From positions 1 through 64,000 of the forward strand of contig OY782667.1 in NCBI GenBank assembly GCA_963678135.1: a DNA stretch of 64,000 nt, written 5' to 3'. Numbering within the stretch: position 1 is the stretch's first letter; the number at the start of each line of letters is the position of its first letter. The position numbers and the translations under genes are program-made. Positions 1 to 9,101 of the stretch are shown piece by piece. Under the pieces are notes generated by a model. The model was not told the DNA's origin. It worked only from the letters and a program-made list of their open reading frames with translations, and made no database searches. Source of the DNA: JAHJKV01 sp963678135 (GTDB lineage Bacteria; Desulfobacterota; Desulfovibrionia; Desulfovibrionales; Desulfovibrionaceae).

Positions 1-333
1 AAAAAAACACTAGGTATTGAAATAGAGCAACGCAGGCAAGAAATACTTGAATCCCTGCTTAAAGAATCCTTAGACAAACTAGAAACAGAACGAGCCTTCA
101 CCTTGCATACTGCTCCGCAAGATGTTGAAACACTGACAGAGTTGCTTGCTGTGGCACAAAAAACAAACCCCAAACTTGCTTCGTGGAATGTAAAACAAGA
201 CCCCTCAGTCAGCTTAGGAGTCATACTCGAAACCACTGTCTCAAAAGTGGAAAATACCGTAGACAAACGCTGGCAAGAGGTGGATAGCATTTTAAGCCGG
301 CTTACGGTGGATTCACCTGAGCAGCAGGGATAA
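1..333 (+). CDS. fliH: Flagellar assembly protein FliH, C-terminal part (5' end outside window)
   Basis: The frame is open from base 1 and ends with TAA at 331-333, giving 110 visible residues; any apparent internal start is not needed because the gene enters from the left. The visible part begins with a charged, coiled-coil-like helix rich in Glu, Arg and Lys and ends in the small FliH/V-ATPase-E-like domain, with the pattern of a conserved 'G-V-I-L-E' strand followed by a helical tail. FliH is the cytoplasmic stator that binds and restrains the FliI ATPase and docks it at the flagellar export gate. The call rests on this weak similarity plus position: fliI starts 10 bases downstream on the same strand, the usual fliH-fliI order. 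Confidence is good but not complete because the N-terminal half is missing. Confidence 0.8.
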   Translation, partial: KKTLGIEIEQRRQEILESLLKESLDKLETERAFTLHTAPQDVETLTELLAVAQKTNPKLASWNVKQDPSVSLGVILETTVSKVENTVDKRWQEVDSILSRLTVDSPEQQG

Positions 334-343
334 GAATCAAGCC

Positions 344-1657
344 ATGCCTCTTGAAGCCTCAAAATGTACTGAACTCCTTACTCAAACCCAGCCTTGTAAA
401 GCGTATGGTAAAGTGACCAAAGTTGTTGGTCTTATTGCAGAAGGGCAAGGCATCCGCGCGCCCCTTGGTTCAGTCTGCCAGCTCCTTGCAAATGAACATG
501 AGCAAAAAGGCATTGCTGCTGAAGTTGTAGGTTTCAAAGATAATGCCTGTCTTTTTATGCCTTATGGTGATTTGCGTGGTATTGCCCCCGGTTCACTTAT
601 TCGCAATAGCCCAAGCCCTCCACTTATACCATTTTCAGACAAACTCTTGGGAAAGGCAATTGATGCCTTTGGCCTGCCTTTAGATGGTGGCGAAAGCATT
701 GTGCCAGAATGCCATATTCCGCTGTACAATGAAGCACCAAACCCGCTGGAACGACCGCGTATTGATGAACCGCTTGATGTTGGTATACGCGCAGTCAATG
801 GTCTACTCAGCTTAGGCAAAGGACAACGTATTGGCATCATGGCCGGTTCAGGCGTAGGTAAATCCACGCTTTTGGGCATGATGGCTCGCTATACCAAGGC
901 TGATGTCAATGTAATTGCTCTGGTTGGAGAACGTGGCAGAGAAGTTGTAGAATTTATGCAACGAGACTTAGGAGAGGAAGGCTTATCTCGCTCTGTACTC
1001 GTGGTCGCCACCTCGGACAAAAGCCCTCTTATTCGTATGCGTGCAGCATATACGGCCACAGCCATTGCTGAACATTTTAGGGATCAAGGCAAAGATGTTT
1101 TGCTCATGATGGATTCAGTGACTCGCTTTTGTATGGCCAGCCGTGAAGTAGGACTGGCTTCAGGCGAACCCCCGACACGCGGAGGGTATACTCCTTCTGT
1201 TTTTGCCCAGCTTCCCCAGCTTTTGGAGCGAGCAGGAAAATCAGCCAAAGGCTCTATTACCGGTATCTATACCGTGCTGGTTGACGGAGACGATTTTACT
1301 GAACCAGTTGCGGACGCGACACGTTCTATTCTTGATGGTCATCTCGTGCTCACGCGTGAGCTGGCAGATCAAGGACACTACCCTTGTATTGATGTGCTGA
1401 AATCCGTAAGTAGACTCCGTTCAGACGTCACGCCTGCTGAAATCATTACGCTTGGCAATACTGCACTTGCTCATCTTGCCACCTATAAAAAAGTGGAAGA
1501 TATGGTCAATATTGGTGCATATAAAAGTGGGAGTAACCTTGATGTAGATAAAGCCCTCTCCATGATCAAAGCAATCAACGCGTATTTACAACAGCCTGTT
1601 GCAAAGCAAGCCACCTTAGAACAAAGCCATCAAGAATTGCAAAAACTGCTGAGCTAA
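344..1657 (+). CDS. fliI: Flagellum-specific export ATPase FliI
   Basis: The 437-residue product has the normal FliI length. Walker A (GSGVGKST) lies at residues 168-175, a Walker B segment (VLLMMDSVTRF) at about 255, and the long block with SGEPPTRGGY and SVFAQLPQLLERAG is the export-ATPase signature that separates FliI/SctN from F1-beta. FliI forms a hexamer at the base of the flagellar type III export apparatus, where it hydrolyses ATP to help unload and unfold substrates. It follows fliH by 10 bases, consistent with co-transcription. The SD is weak (GCAGGGA, 13 bases upstream). A virulence-type SctN is less likely because fliH precedes it and a flagellar operon lies next door. The fliD operon converges on it from the right. 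Confidence 0.95.
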   Translation: MPLEASKCTELLTQTQPCKAYGKVTKVVGLIAEGQGIRAPLGSVCQLLANEHEQKGIAAEVVGFKDNACLFMPYGDLRGIAPGSLIRNSPSPPLIPFSDKLLGKAIDAFGLPLDGGESIVPECHIPLYNEAPNPLERPRIDEPLDVGIRAVNGLLSLGKGQRIGIMAGSGVGKSTLLGMMARYTKADVNVIALVGERGREVVEFMQRDLGEEGLSRSVLVVATSDKSPLIRMRAAYTATAIAEHFRDQGKDVLLMMDSVTRFCMASREVGLASGEPPTRGGYTPSVFAQLPQLLERAGKSAKGSITGIYTVLVDGDDFTEPVADATRSILDGHLVLTRELADQGHYPCIDVLKSVSRLRSDVTPAEIITLGNTALAHLATYKKVEDMVNIGAYKSGSNLDVDKALSMIKAINAYLQQPVAKQATLEQSHQELQKLLS

Positions 1658-1694
1658 AATAAAAACCCCGACCAGAGCCGTTCTCTGATCGGGG
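1656..1694 (-). terminator. Rho-independent terminator for the leftward flagellar operon
   Basis: A 12-bp stem (1666-1677 with 1683-1694, loop CCGTT) reads as perfect with one G-U pair on the minus strand and is followed there by a U-rich run (TTTTTATTTT, bases 1665-1656). It lies about 55 bases beyond the fliD stop. On the plus strand the same stem has a C-A mismatch and is followed by A's, so it should not terminate fliI efficiently. Confidence 0.8.
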
Positions 1695-1700
1695 AAAAAA

Positions 1701-1740
1701 CAGTCGAACCGGGGGCAACCATTTTCCCGGTAGTCGACTG
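1701..1740. repeat. 40-base imperfect palindrome between fliI and fliD
   Basis: The outer arms CAGTCGA / TCGACTG are perfect and an inner CCGGG / CCCGG pair extends the stem, leaving a loop of about 12 bases. It sits between the fliD stop and the terminator at 1666-1694. It could be a 3'-end stabilising hairpin of the fliD transcript or a protein-binding palindrome; there is no U-tract of its own. Confidence 0.6.
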
Positions 1741-1747
1741 ACACGCA

Positions 1748-3490
1748 CTAATCGCTATTATTATTGCGAAGTGAAGCACTTAACTGGCTGACAGTTTCCT
1801 CCAAAGCACTATATGTACCGAGAAGTGTCTCAAGGGCAGAATATTTGCGTAAAAGTGAAGTTCGCAAGGTATCAAGGCGAGCTTCTTCGTCATATATATC
1901 ATCTTCTACGCTATCAATTGAGGATTCCATAGAACTCACAACAATAGATAATGTACCGCCATCTGCAGAGTTCCATTGTTTAGCAGCACGGTTCAGCTCA
2001 CTAATTTTGCCTTCTTTAACCCCTACTACACAGGAATAGTCACCCTTTTTGGTCTCTGTTACTTTAAGCGAAAGACCAACAGCGTCAGAACCAGCTGGGA
2101 TAGTAATAATATTATTAACCTTATCAAGATATAGTTCGATATCTATTATCATTCCATCGATCGTTGCGCTTGAAATCTCACCTTTCTTATCCACCGTATA
2201 TTCTACCGTATAGGTTCCGCCCTTGGTCATGCCGTCAATTCGCTTGTCGAGCATCAAACCGCTACCATCAATACTTACACTTTCATTATCTGCAAAAAGA
2301 GCAGCCACGGCCTTGGGATCATTTGCAATGGCATCTTCTAATTCATCTGTATCAAGAAGCAACAGCCCCCAACTTTCTGAATTTTCATCAGCATCCGTGG
2401 AAATACCTATTTGAGAAAGTGAGGCATACACATCACCAGTATTTGCAGTTGCATTATAGTGCTCAAAACCAATGCCAGTAGCGGAAATCATGCTTTTCAG
2501 CTCTGCATACATTAAATCCAAGGCATAGCTATTAATAGTAGGAGCGATTTCTGTCTCGCCATCACTTGTTTCATATGTTGTTTCCACTTTGCCGGTAACG
2601 ACCTGAATATCATAAAGAATTTGGTTTGTAGCATTGACAAATTCTTCAATGGTTTCAGTTAAAGCTGAGGTATCATACGATGCACTGATACGGACACCAT
2701 CTGTCCCAGTTGTTTCGGATAAATTCAAAGTCAAGCCTTCAATAACATCATCAATTTCATTCGAAGAGCGAGTTATCGCAAAACCATCGACCTTAAGCTC
2801 AGCATCACAAGCTGTTTGGGTATTATCCATCCCAAAAGTAAGGTTTGTAAGGGTAATATTTGAAATAGCATTCTCTGTCCCTGTTTCCAGACTAGAAAGG
2901 GCAAAAAAATACTTGCTACCATCGTAAATAACGCTTGCTTCCACCAAATCATTGACTGAGCTATCCGCATTGATTTGATCAACTAACTTGTCAAGCGTTG
3001 TCCCTTCTGTAACGTTAATGGCATAATCTTTTCCATTAATCGTAAACTCCAGCTTCCCATCTTTATTATTATCCGTGATACTGTCAGTGCTTGCTGCGCT
3101 TCCGGTATCACTAATCCAAACATCATTTTTAGCGAGTTGATTGACTACAATAGTATGTGAGCCGGTTTTTGCTGTGCTATCAGCTGTAACCTCAAGAGCA
3201 TCACCACCACCGCTGACCTTAACATCCAAAAATTTATCCATGGAATCCAAATCGTCCAAAGCAGAAGTGAACTCTGAAACAGCACTTTGCAAACTTTCAA
3301 GCTGGCTAAGTACAAAAGTTTGCTCAGCAATATCTTCATCATATGAATCCAGCTTAAAAGACTGGGCGTCAACTAAAGCATCAACCACTTCGCTCCAATC
3401 CGTATCACCCGTGGAATATGTAACCGAACCGGAGGTACTGATTGGGGTATACGCTTCAATATCGCTTGTGGTACTTGAAATATAAGCCAT
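1748..3490 (-). CDS. fliD: Flagellar hook-associated protein 2 (filament cap) FliD
   Basis: The 580-residue product caps the growing filament and folds flagellin into place outside the cell. The N-terminal ~100 residues match the FliD_N pattern (amphipathic helices, then an S-G-G-G-D-A turn and a T-A-K-T-G-S-H strand), and the last ~200 residues carry the FliD_C pattern ending in heptad-rich helices. There is no signal peptide, as expected for a type III export substrate. It is longer than enterobacterial FliD (468 residues), with the extra length in the Thr/Asp-rich surface-exposed middle. SD AGAGGAAAAGCAA precedes the ATG. It is last in the flgD-flgE-flgK-flgL-fliD order, 31 bases after flgL; fliS does not follow, which is unusual but seen in other lineages. 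Confidence 0.92.
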   Translation of the reverse strand: MAYISSTTSDIEAYTPISTSGSVTYSTGDTDWSEVVDALVDAQSFKLDSYDEDIAEQTFVLSQLESLQSAVSEFTSALDDLDSMDKFLDVKVSGGGDALEVTADSTAKTGSHTIVVNQLAKNDVWISDTGSAASTDSITDNNKDGKLEFTINGKDYAINVTEGTTLDKLVDQINADSSVNDLVEASVIYDGSKYFFALSSLETGTENAISNITLTNLTFGMDNTQTACDAELKVDGFAITRSSNEIDDVIEGLTLNLSETTGTDGVRISASYDTSALTETIEEFVNATNQILYDIQVVTGKVETTYETSDGETEIAPTINSYALDLMYAELKSMISATGIGFEHYNATANTGDVYASLSQIGISTDADENSESWGLLLLDTDELEDAIANDPKAVAALFADNESVSIDGSGLMLDKRIDGMTKGGTYTVEYTVDKKGEISSATIDGMIIDIELYLDKVNNIITIPAGSDAVGLSLKVTETKKGDYSCVVGVKEGKISELNRAAKQWNSADGGTLSIVVSSMESSIDSVEDDIYDEEARLDTLRTSLLRKYSALETLLGTYSALEETVSQLSASLRNNNSD

Positions 3491-3521
3491 TTGCTTTTCC
3501 TCTTATTTTTGAAGCAAAATA

Positions 3522-4709
3522 TTACATGTAATTCAAAAGGCTCATGCCCATGACGTTTGAGGTAGTTTGCAGTACTGCCTTGTATACATACTCAGCTTGA
3601 CTGATTTCAGTTAAAATCTCCGTAGCATCGACATCCTCAACAGTGCTAATAGATTGAGTCAATTGCTCCTGAAAAAGCGTCAAATGCGACTCAGTATAAC
3701 TGGCATGAATTTCATGTGCACCAATACTTGCTGCTGCTGCAGTCACCACCTCATGACAGGCACCAAGTTTGTCCAAACATGAAGCAACCCCCTCATGCTT
3801 ACCCAGTTCCATATACACTGCTATATCGGCCAAAACTTCAAAAAGATTATCCTCTAAGGAAGAATTAATTCCGCCAAATATATCTTTCCCAACAAGTGTG
3901 GTTTCCATTGGACTATTTTCTGAAATATTGAGTTCCATGTTTCGGCTACTGCCAGTATAGGCATAGCTTTCGCGTATTATAAAACCAGGCCCTTCTCCCT
4001 TAGCTGTTGCCACTTCAGGAACCGTCCCTGAAGCAAGTTCTATCGCACAAGTACCAAAATCAAGAGTAGTAGAACCGGCAGCAAGTGTTGCGCTCGTCCA
4101 TGTTTCACCATTATCTTTTGAATACCGATAGTTTAAAGCGTTTAAAGCATCTGTGCCAATGGTTCCCGCGCTTGTAAATTGTACCCAAATATTGGAATCT
4201 GTTGTTCCGCTCACGCCTGTTACAGCCGAAGCATCAAAAACCCCATCGCTCAAAGTGACGCCAATGCTTCCTGCATACGCATCACCTTCCAGCTCATTCC
4301 CAGCAAAGATGCTGTTGTCGTTCAGCTTGGTATTAGTAATGCCATAAATAGACTCCATGCACTGCCGTATTTCAATAGCCATGGAGGCAAGGTTCGTAGC
4401 ATTATAGGTTTCAGTAGAGCCCTGCTCAGTTGTTTCAAGAGCCGAAGTAATCAGCGCAGAAACAGAACTCAAACAGGAATCCGCAGTACCCAAAGTTTCC
4501 AGTGCCACACTACAATTTTCCAAATAGCTCGATACGCAAGAATCTTCAGAACGCAAGCCACTGACTTTTGCAGCGCCATACGCATCATCAGACAAAGTGT
4601 TGATACGTTTTTGACTGCTGCTTTGCTCATTCAGTCTCATGTACTCTGTCAAAGAATTATTGATCTGTGACAATGTAGTGGAATATATTTGTGACGTGCT
4701 GATTCTCAT
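3522..4709 (-). CDS. flgL: Flagellar hook-filament junction protein FlgL
   Basis: The 395-residue product joins the hook to the filament together with FlgK. The N-terminus (MRISTSQIYSTTL, then a SSQKRINTLSDDAYGA motif) and the C-terminal helix ending in LLNYM are typical of FlgL and of the flagellin family it belongs to. The variable middle carries about 80 extra residues relative to enterobacterial FlgL (317), predicted to project outwards. It contains several Cys residues near position 55-80, uncommon in exported axial proteins. SD AAAGGAAACATACC precedes the ATG. The gene lies 18 bases after flgK and 31 before fliD, so all three should share a transcript. Confidence 0.92.
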   Translation of the reverse strand: MRISTSQIYSTTLSQINNSLTEYMRLNEQSSSQKRINTLSDDAYGAAKVSGLRSEDSCVSSYLENCSVALETLGTADSCLSSVSALITSALETTEQGSTETYNATNLASMAIEIRQCMESIYGITNTKLNDNSIFAGNELEGDAYAGSIGVTLSDGVFDASAVTGVSGTTDSNIWVQFTSAGTIGTDALNALNYRYSKDNGETWTSATLAAGSTTLDFGTCAIELASGTVPEVATAKGEGPGFIIRESYAYTGSSRNMELNISENSPMETTLVGKDIFGGINSSLEDNLFEVLADIAVYMELGKHEGVASCLDKLGACHEVVTAAAASIGAHEIHASYTESHLTLFQEQLTQSISTVEDVDATEILTEISQAEYVYKAVLQTTSNVMGMSLLNYM

Positions 4710-4727
4710 GGTATGTTTCCTTTTTTA

Positions 4728-6767
4728 TCAAGCCATGTTCAAAATGGTTTCCCACAAACTTTGAGCCGTTGTCACGATTCTGGCAGCAGCTTCATACTGC
4801 TGTTGATACTTTGTTAAATTCAAAGTTTCTTCATCAATATTAACCCCTGAAATAGAAGAAATAAGTTCTTTGTAATAGGTCACAGAGGTTTCTGTATATG
4901 TTTTTTGCAGTTCAGTAGCAGCACTTGCCGAACCTATCTTAGCAATAATTTCTCCAAGATACCCGGAAAGTGTATCATCATCAGCTCCCTCGCCAATTGT
5001 CACATCTTTGGTACTTAAATTTGAAATAGCAGAAGCCGTATCGTTAGAACCAGACGAAACCGTGCCGTCTGTTTCTACTACTTGGCAGTTCACACGGCTG
5101 GAATCTGAACTCAAGGCACTGTTTACTGCGATGCTACGCGCAGTAGAACCAGAAAAGAAAGTATTTAAGCCAAGAGCTGCCAAAACCCCTGTTGTATCCT
5201 CAGCGATTTCAAAAGTGAAGTTATTACCAGCAGCTAAAGTAAAAGAATTATCAGAATTTATTGTTGCTTCAAGCTCAGTGCCAAAATCTTTCTTAATGGC
5301 ATCTTTCAAATCTTCAATAGAATCTGAAGCAGGGTCAAAACTCACACTTGCTTGGGTAGCTATATCTCCATCGCTGTCATACGTTACAAAACTAATATGG
5401 CCAGCCGTTACTTTATCAGCATAAGCAAGGTCGCTGTTTTCAAAAATTACAGATGTATCTTCAGCCGTATAGCTTCCTTCAAGCAGTGTCTGATGTTTAC
5501 TGCTTGCACCTTGGGAGTGGAGCAAATTTATTTCCCAAATCAGGGTAGAAGCCAATTCATTTAAGTTATTGATAAAAGGCTGAATATTATCATCACGCGC
5601 CATTAAAAGCCCGGCTATGCTCCCTTCTTCAATGCGATTGCCTACGTTCTCACCGCTTTCATTGGTCAGTGTCGTGATATTGTATAAGCCCTCACCTTCA
5701 TCAGGAGTCCAGTAAACGCCGGTTTTGGGCACAATGGAAACTCGGTCACCAACAGCATGATTGCCTGAGGTATCTACAAAACCTATTTCAACTTTTTTGA
5801 TAACGGCCGGATTGCTTGGATCACTAGCCGTGAAATGGAGCTCATTACCATCTTCGTCAGTTTCCCAAGTTGTCCCTCCATCAAAAGACACTTTGAACTC
5901 AGCAGTTCCATTACTGCCTGCAGTCACAAATTCCAGCAATATTTCTTCACTTGGAGTTTCATCATCATCAAAAGCGTAATACGGCTGCCCGCTCCATGTA
6001 GAACCAGGAGCAGAGATATATTTTGGCTCACGGGCAGGAGAATATACCAGCTCATTGTACTCAGCACCATCAACCAAAGAATATCCACACTTAAGCGTTA
6101 CATCGACCTGCTCGGTATCAGTAACATCGACAGTAATATCTACCAGCTCACCCAGCTTCTTGACCAATAAATCGCGAGTATTGAGCAAGTCATAGTTATC
6201 TTGACTTGAAACAACTTGTTTATTGAGTATGGCAATACGCTGGACAATACTATTGACTTCAGAAACTTGCTGGCGCAATTCATCATCAATCTCCTGAACC
6301 GTGTCATCCAATTGTTCGCGAGCATAGTTCAGTTCATAAACCAAAGTATCTGCAACACCTAAAAGTTCTTCCCGTGCTGCAACGCTGGTTGGGTCTTCAG
6401 CTAAAGTATTCCATGAATCCCAAAAGCTATCCAAAAGCGAGGCCAAACCATTATTCTCACTTTGATTAAGGAGTGCCTCAGCCTGAGCTAGATATTCATA
6501 CAAGGCTTCTTGCGTGCCAAATTCAGAAAGCGTGTCCAGATATTGCTCTTCTACAAACCAATTCACTTGGGATTGTACTTCAATAACAGCTGCACCACTG
6601 CCAACAGAAACCCTGCCCACGTCCAAATAACAAGTACTTTCATAGACAGTAACGTTTCTACGGTAACCTTCGGTATCAGAGTTAGCGATATTATTCGATA
6701 CCGTCTGTACCGAGACCTGAGCATTGTTCAAAGCTGAAGAGCCTATATGATACAGATTATTAAGCAT
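4728..6767 (-). CDS. flgK: Flagellar hook-associated protein 1 FlgK
   Basis: The 679-residue product is the first junction protein, sitting directly on the hook. The N-terminus has the axial-protein motif (HIGSSALNNAQVSVQTVSNN followed by IANSDTEGYRR) and the C-terminus the matching helix with NLTKYQQQYEAAARIVTTAQ. Both helices pair in the D0 domain shared by hook, rod and junction proteins. It is longer than E. coli FlgK (547 residues); the extra sequence is an Asp/Thr/Ser-rich central region that would be exposed. SD CGGAGAAATACAAA precedes the ATG. It follows flgE by 53 bases and precedes flgL by 18, the canonical order. Confidence 0.93.
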   Translation of the reverse strand: MLNNLYHIGSSALNNAQVSVQTVSNNIANSDTEGYRRNVTVYESTCYLDVGRVSVGSGAAVIEVQSQVNWFVEEQYLDTLSEFGTQEALYEYLAQAEALLNQSENNGLASLLDSFWDSWNTLAEDPTSVAAREELLGVADTLVYELNYAREQLDDTVQEIDDELRQQVSEVNSIVQRIAILNKQVVSSQDNYDLLNTRDLLVKKLGELVDITVDVTDTEQVDVTLKCGYSLVDGAEYNELVYSPAREPKYISAPGSTWSGQPYYAFDDDETPSEEILLEFVTAGSNGTAEFKVSFDGGTTWETDEDGNELHFTASDPSNPAVIKKVEIGFVDTSGNHAVGDRVSIVPKTGVYWTPDEGEGLYNITTLTNESGENVGNRIEEGSIAGLLMARDDNIQPFINNLNELASTLIWEINLLHSQGASSKHQTLLEGSYTAEDTSVIFENSDLAYADKVTAGHISFVTYDSDGDIATQASVSFDPASDSIEDLKDAIKKDFGTELEATINSDNSFTLAAGNNFTFEIAEDTTGVLAALGLNTFFSGSTARSIAVNSALSSDSSRVNCQVVETDGTVSSGSNDTASAISNLSTKDVTIGEGADDDTLSGYLGEIIAKIGSASAATELQKTYTETSVTYYKELISSISGVNIDEETLNLTKYQQQYEAAARIVTTAQSLWETILNMA

Positions 6768-6820
6768 TTTGTATTTCTCCGGACTTCCTGATTCAATATT
6801 CTCTATTACTTAAAAACCAA

Positions 6821-8383
6821 TTATCGCTTCAAGTTAATAGCAGTCTGGAGCAGAGTATCTGCTGTAGTGATAACTTTTGCACTTGCTTGATACACGGACT
6901 GCAAAATAACTAAATCCGTCATTTCAGAGGCCGTGTCCACGTTAGAGCCTTCTAAGGCATTGGAAACCATAGTTCCTCTGGATGAAGTACCTGCCTGCCC
7001 CAGCAGAGCTTCGCCTGACTCCATGGTAGCACTATAAATATTTGTGCCTTCAAGCCGAAGTCCGTCATCATTTGCAAACTCAGCGAGCGCCACAGCATAC
7101 AAGTCTATGGACTGTCCATTGGAGTATAGTCCAGTCAAAACTCCTGTTTCGCTTAATTCTAAATCCTGCAATGTTCCGGAAGTATAGCCATCCTGAGCAC
7201 TGCGATAAATAGCTGAACTTTGATCATAGCTCGTAGCAGCATTGACACTAAATTCTGCATCTGCAAATATAGCTAAATCAGAGGCCTTGGTGTTAGCATC
7301 TATAGCACCATAGGACGTATTCGCAGCAGCAGGCGTAGTGGCTTGGTCTGTCCATGTATTAATGATGTCTTTATTAAGCACACCAAAATTTAAACCTATT
7401 TCCTGTTCATCATCACTTCCTGTAAAATTGGCTTTCAAGATAACATTTCCGTCTTCATTAAAATCTGCCAAAGCCCAATCGCTAGCAGCAGCAGGAATTG
7501 CGGAAAGAGTGCTGTTCGGTGTGTAGGCCGTCATATTGTTGAGTGATCCTGCAGAAGTAAACGTTAAAGTACCAGTCATAAGTAAGCCGGCAGCTGCAGT
7601 TTCTGCATACGGAGTAGTGCCGACACTTCGTAAATCTTCGGAAGGATTACAATAGACTAAATATTCCCAAACAACTTCTCCTCCATCCTCGACACCGGTA
7701 GGGTCTAAAGCAAGCATAATATCATGAGCCGTGCCTCGTTCATCATAGACTGAAATTGTTGTTTGATACGCATAGGCATTATCGTCCAAAGGTTCGTCTA
7801 AAGTCCCATTATATCTTTGAAACAAGGCTTGCATTTCAATATTGTTGACCGTATCCGTAGTATGGTTAGTGGATTCAGCATCCAAATTAAATTCCATTTC
7901 AATAAGGCTTGTGGGCTGAGGTTTGGTTTGAGATTTATCAATTTGAATATCTCCTACCGAACCGCTGACAGCAGCATCCTCAACAACCCAGCCCTGTACT
8001 CTATTGCCATGTGCATCAGTCAGATATCCTTCTACATCCAGTGAGAAGTTGCCATCTCGTGTATAATAAACATCATCAGTATCAGGATCGACCATTGTAA
8101 AAAATCCATTGCCATTGATGGCCATATCCAAAACAGAGGCAGAATCTTCATACGTTCCTTGTGTCCAGTCCGTGGAAACCGCAGCAATACGCACACCATT
8201 ACCTATTTGGTCTTTACTGCTGGAAGCACGAACCGAGCTGTAAAATACATCCTCAAATTCAACACTGGTGCTTTTATAACCAGAGGTTGAAGCATTCGCG
8301 AGGTTATTACTGACCACAGAAGCATTTTGCCCCTGAGCCTGCAAACTGGAAATTGCCGTAAACATTGAACCGCTGATACCCAT
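6821..8383 (-). CDS. flgE: Flagellar hook protein FlgE
   Basis: The 520-residue product is the major hook subunit. The N-terminal axial motif (MGISGSMFTAISSLQAQGQN, then NNLANASTSGYKS) and the C-terminal one (SNVDTASEMTDLVILQSVYQ, then a final helix to NLKR) bracket hook core domains with GNGFF and TRDGNFSLD motifs near residues 90-120. At 520 residues it exceeds the enterobacterial 402, in the range of longer hook proteins. SD AAAGGAGAATACACA precedes the ATG. It follows flgD, the hook-cap scaffold that is needed for its assembly, by 46 bases. Confidence 0.94.
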   Translation of the reverse strand: MGISGSMFTAISSLQAQGQNASVVSNNLANASTSGYKSTSVEFEDVFYSSVRASSSKDQIGNGVRIAAVSTDWTQGTYEDSASVLDMAINGNGFFTMVDPDTDDVYYTRDGNFSLDVEGYLTDAHGNRVQGWVVEDAAVSGSVGDIQIDKSQTKPQPTSLIEMEFNLDAESTNHTTDTVNNIEMQALFQRYNGTLDEPLDDNAYAYQTTISVYDERGTAHDIMLALDPTGVEDGGEVVWEYLVYCNPSEDLRSVGTTPYAETAAAGLLMTGTLTFTSAGSLNNMTAYTPNSTLSAIPAAASDWALADFNEDGNVILKANFTGSDDEQEIGLNFGVLNKDIINTWTDQATTPAAANTSYGAIDANTKASDLAIFADAEFSVNAATSYDQSSAIYRSAQDGYTSGTLQDLELSETGVLTGLYSNGQSIDLYAVALAEFANDDGLRLEGTNIYSATMESGEALLGQAGTSSRGTMVSNALEGSNVDTASEMTDLVILQSVYQASAKVITTADTLLQTAINLKR

Positions 8384-8429
8384 TGTGTATTCTCCTTTAA
8401 TTTTAGAGCGTTATTCGTATATTTTTATT

Positions 8430-9101
8430 TTAATTACTCGCAACCAAACTCACATTTGCTGCATCAACTGTACGTCCATCATCAAGCGTTAATTCAACAC
8501 CGTCAGAAGTAAATTCTACTGCCATAACTGTTCCAGCTATTGTGAGCTCACTGTCCACTGCATCTCCATCCTCATCCAAAGCTGAAACACCTATTTTGTA
8601 CTTCCCGTTATCCATGCTTTCGCCATCATAATCCAAACCATCCCATGTATAATTAAACATACCTTCTGCTACATTATTATAGATATAGCTATTCACGATA
8701 TTGCCGTTAGAATCAAAAATATTGATGGTAAGCTCTGCTGCCTCCTCTGCCAAATCCACATAGATAGTTGAAGCCTCACCATCGGCAAGGGCAATGCTTT
8801 TACCATTGGCAGTCACCCCTTTTCCAAGATAATTCAAAGAAGAAATGCTTTGAATCTCATTCATTTCATCGGTGACACTGCCCATTGAACCGGAAATCGA
8901 GGAAAGTTGTTCCAGCTCTGAAAGCTCAGCAAGCTGCGTCACATACTCCGTAGAATCCATAGGATCCAAAGGGTTTTGGTATTCAATTTCTGTAAGCAAA
9001 AGCTGCAAAAAAGCATCTGTATCTAAGGCAGGGGTTGAGTCAGAGCTTGTAAGACTTTGAGTCTCATTGGAATAAGCGTCAATAACAGAAGTGATACTCA
9101 T
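8430..9101 (-). CDS. flgD: Flagellar hook capping protein FlgD
   Basis: The 223-residue product is the scaffold that caps the growing hook and is shed afterwards. The N-terminus carries the conserved export and capping motif (DAFLQLLLTEIEYQNPLDPM, about residues 28-47), followed by Gln/Ser-rich helices and the FlgD Ig-like and Tudor-like beta domains with a YTWDGLDYDGE motif around residue 150. Its ATG overlaps the stop of the upstream sigma-factor gene in an ATGA, and its SD (AAAGGAGAATACATTC) lies inside that gene, so the two are probably translationally coupled. flgE follows. Confidence 0.92.
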   Translation of the reverse strand: MSITSVIDAYSNETQSLTSSDSTPALDTDAFLQLLLTEIEYQNPLDPMDSTEYVTQLAELSELEQLSSISGSMGSVTDEMNEIQSISSLNYLGKGVTANGKSIALADGEASTIYVDLAEEAAELTINIFDSNGNIVNSYIYNNVAEGMFNYTWDGLDYDGESMDNGKYKIGVSALDEDGDAVDSELTIAGTVMAVEFTSDGVELTLDDGRTVDAANVSLVASN

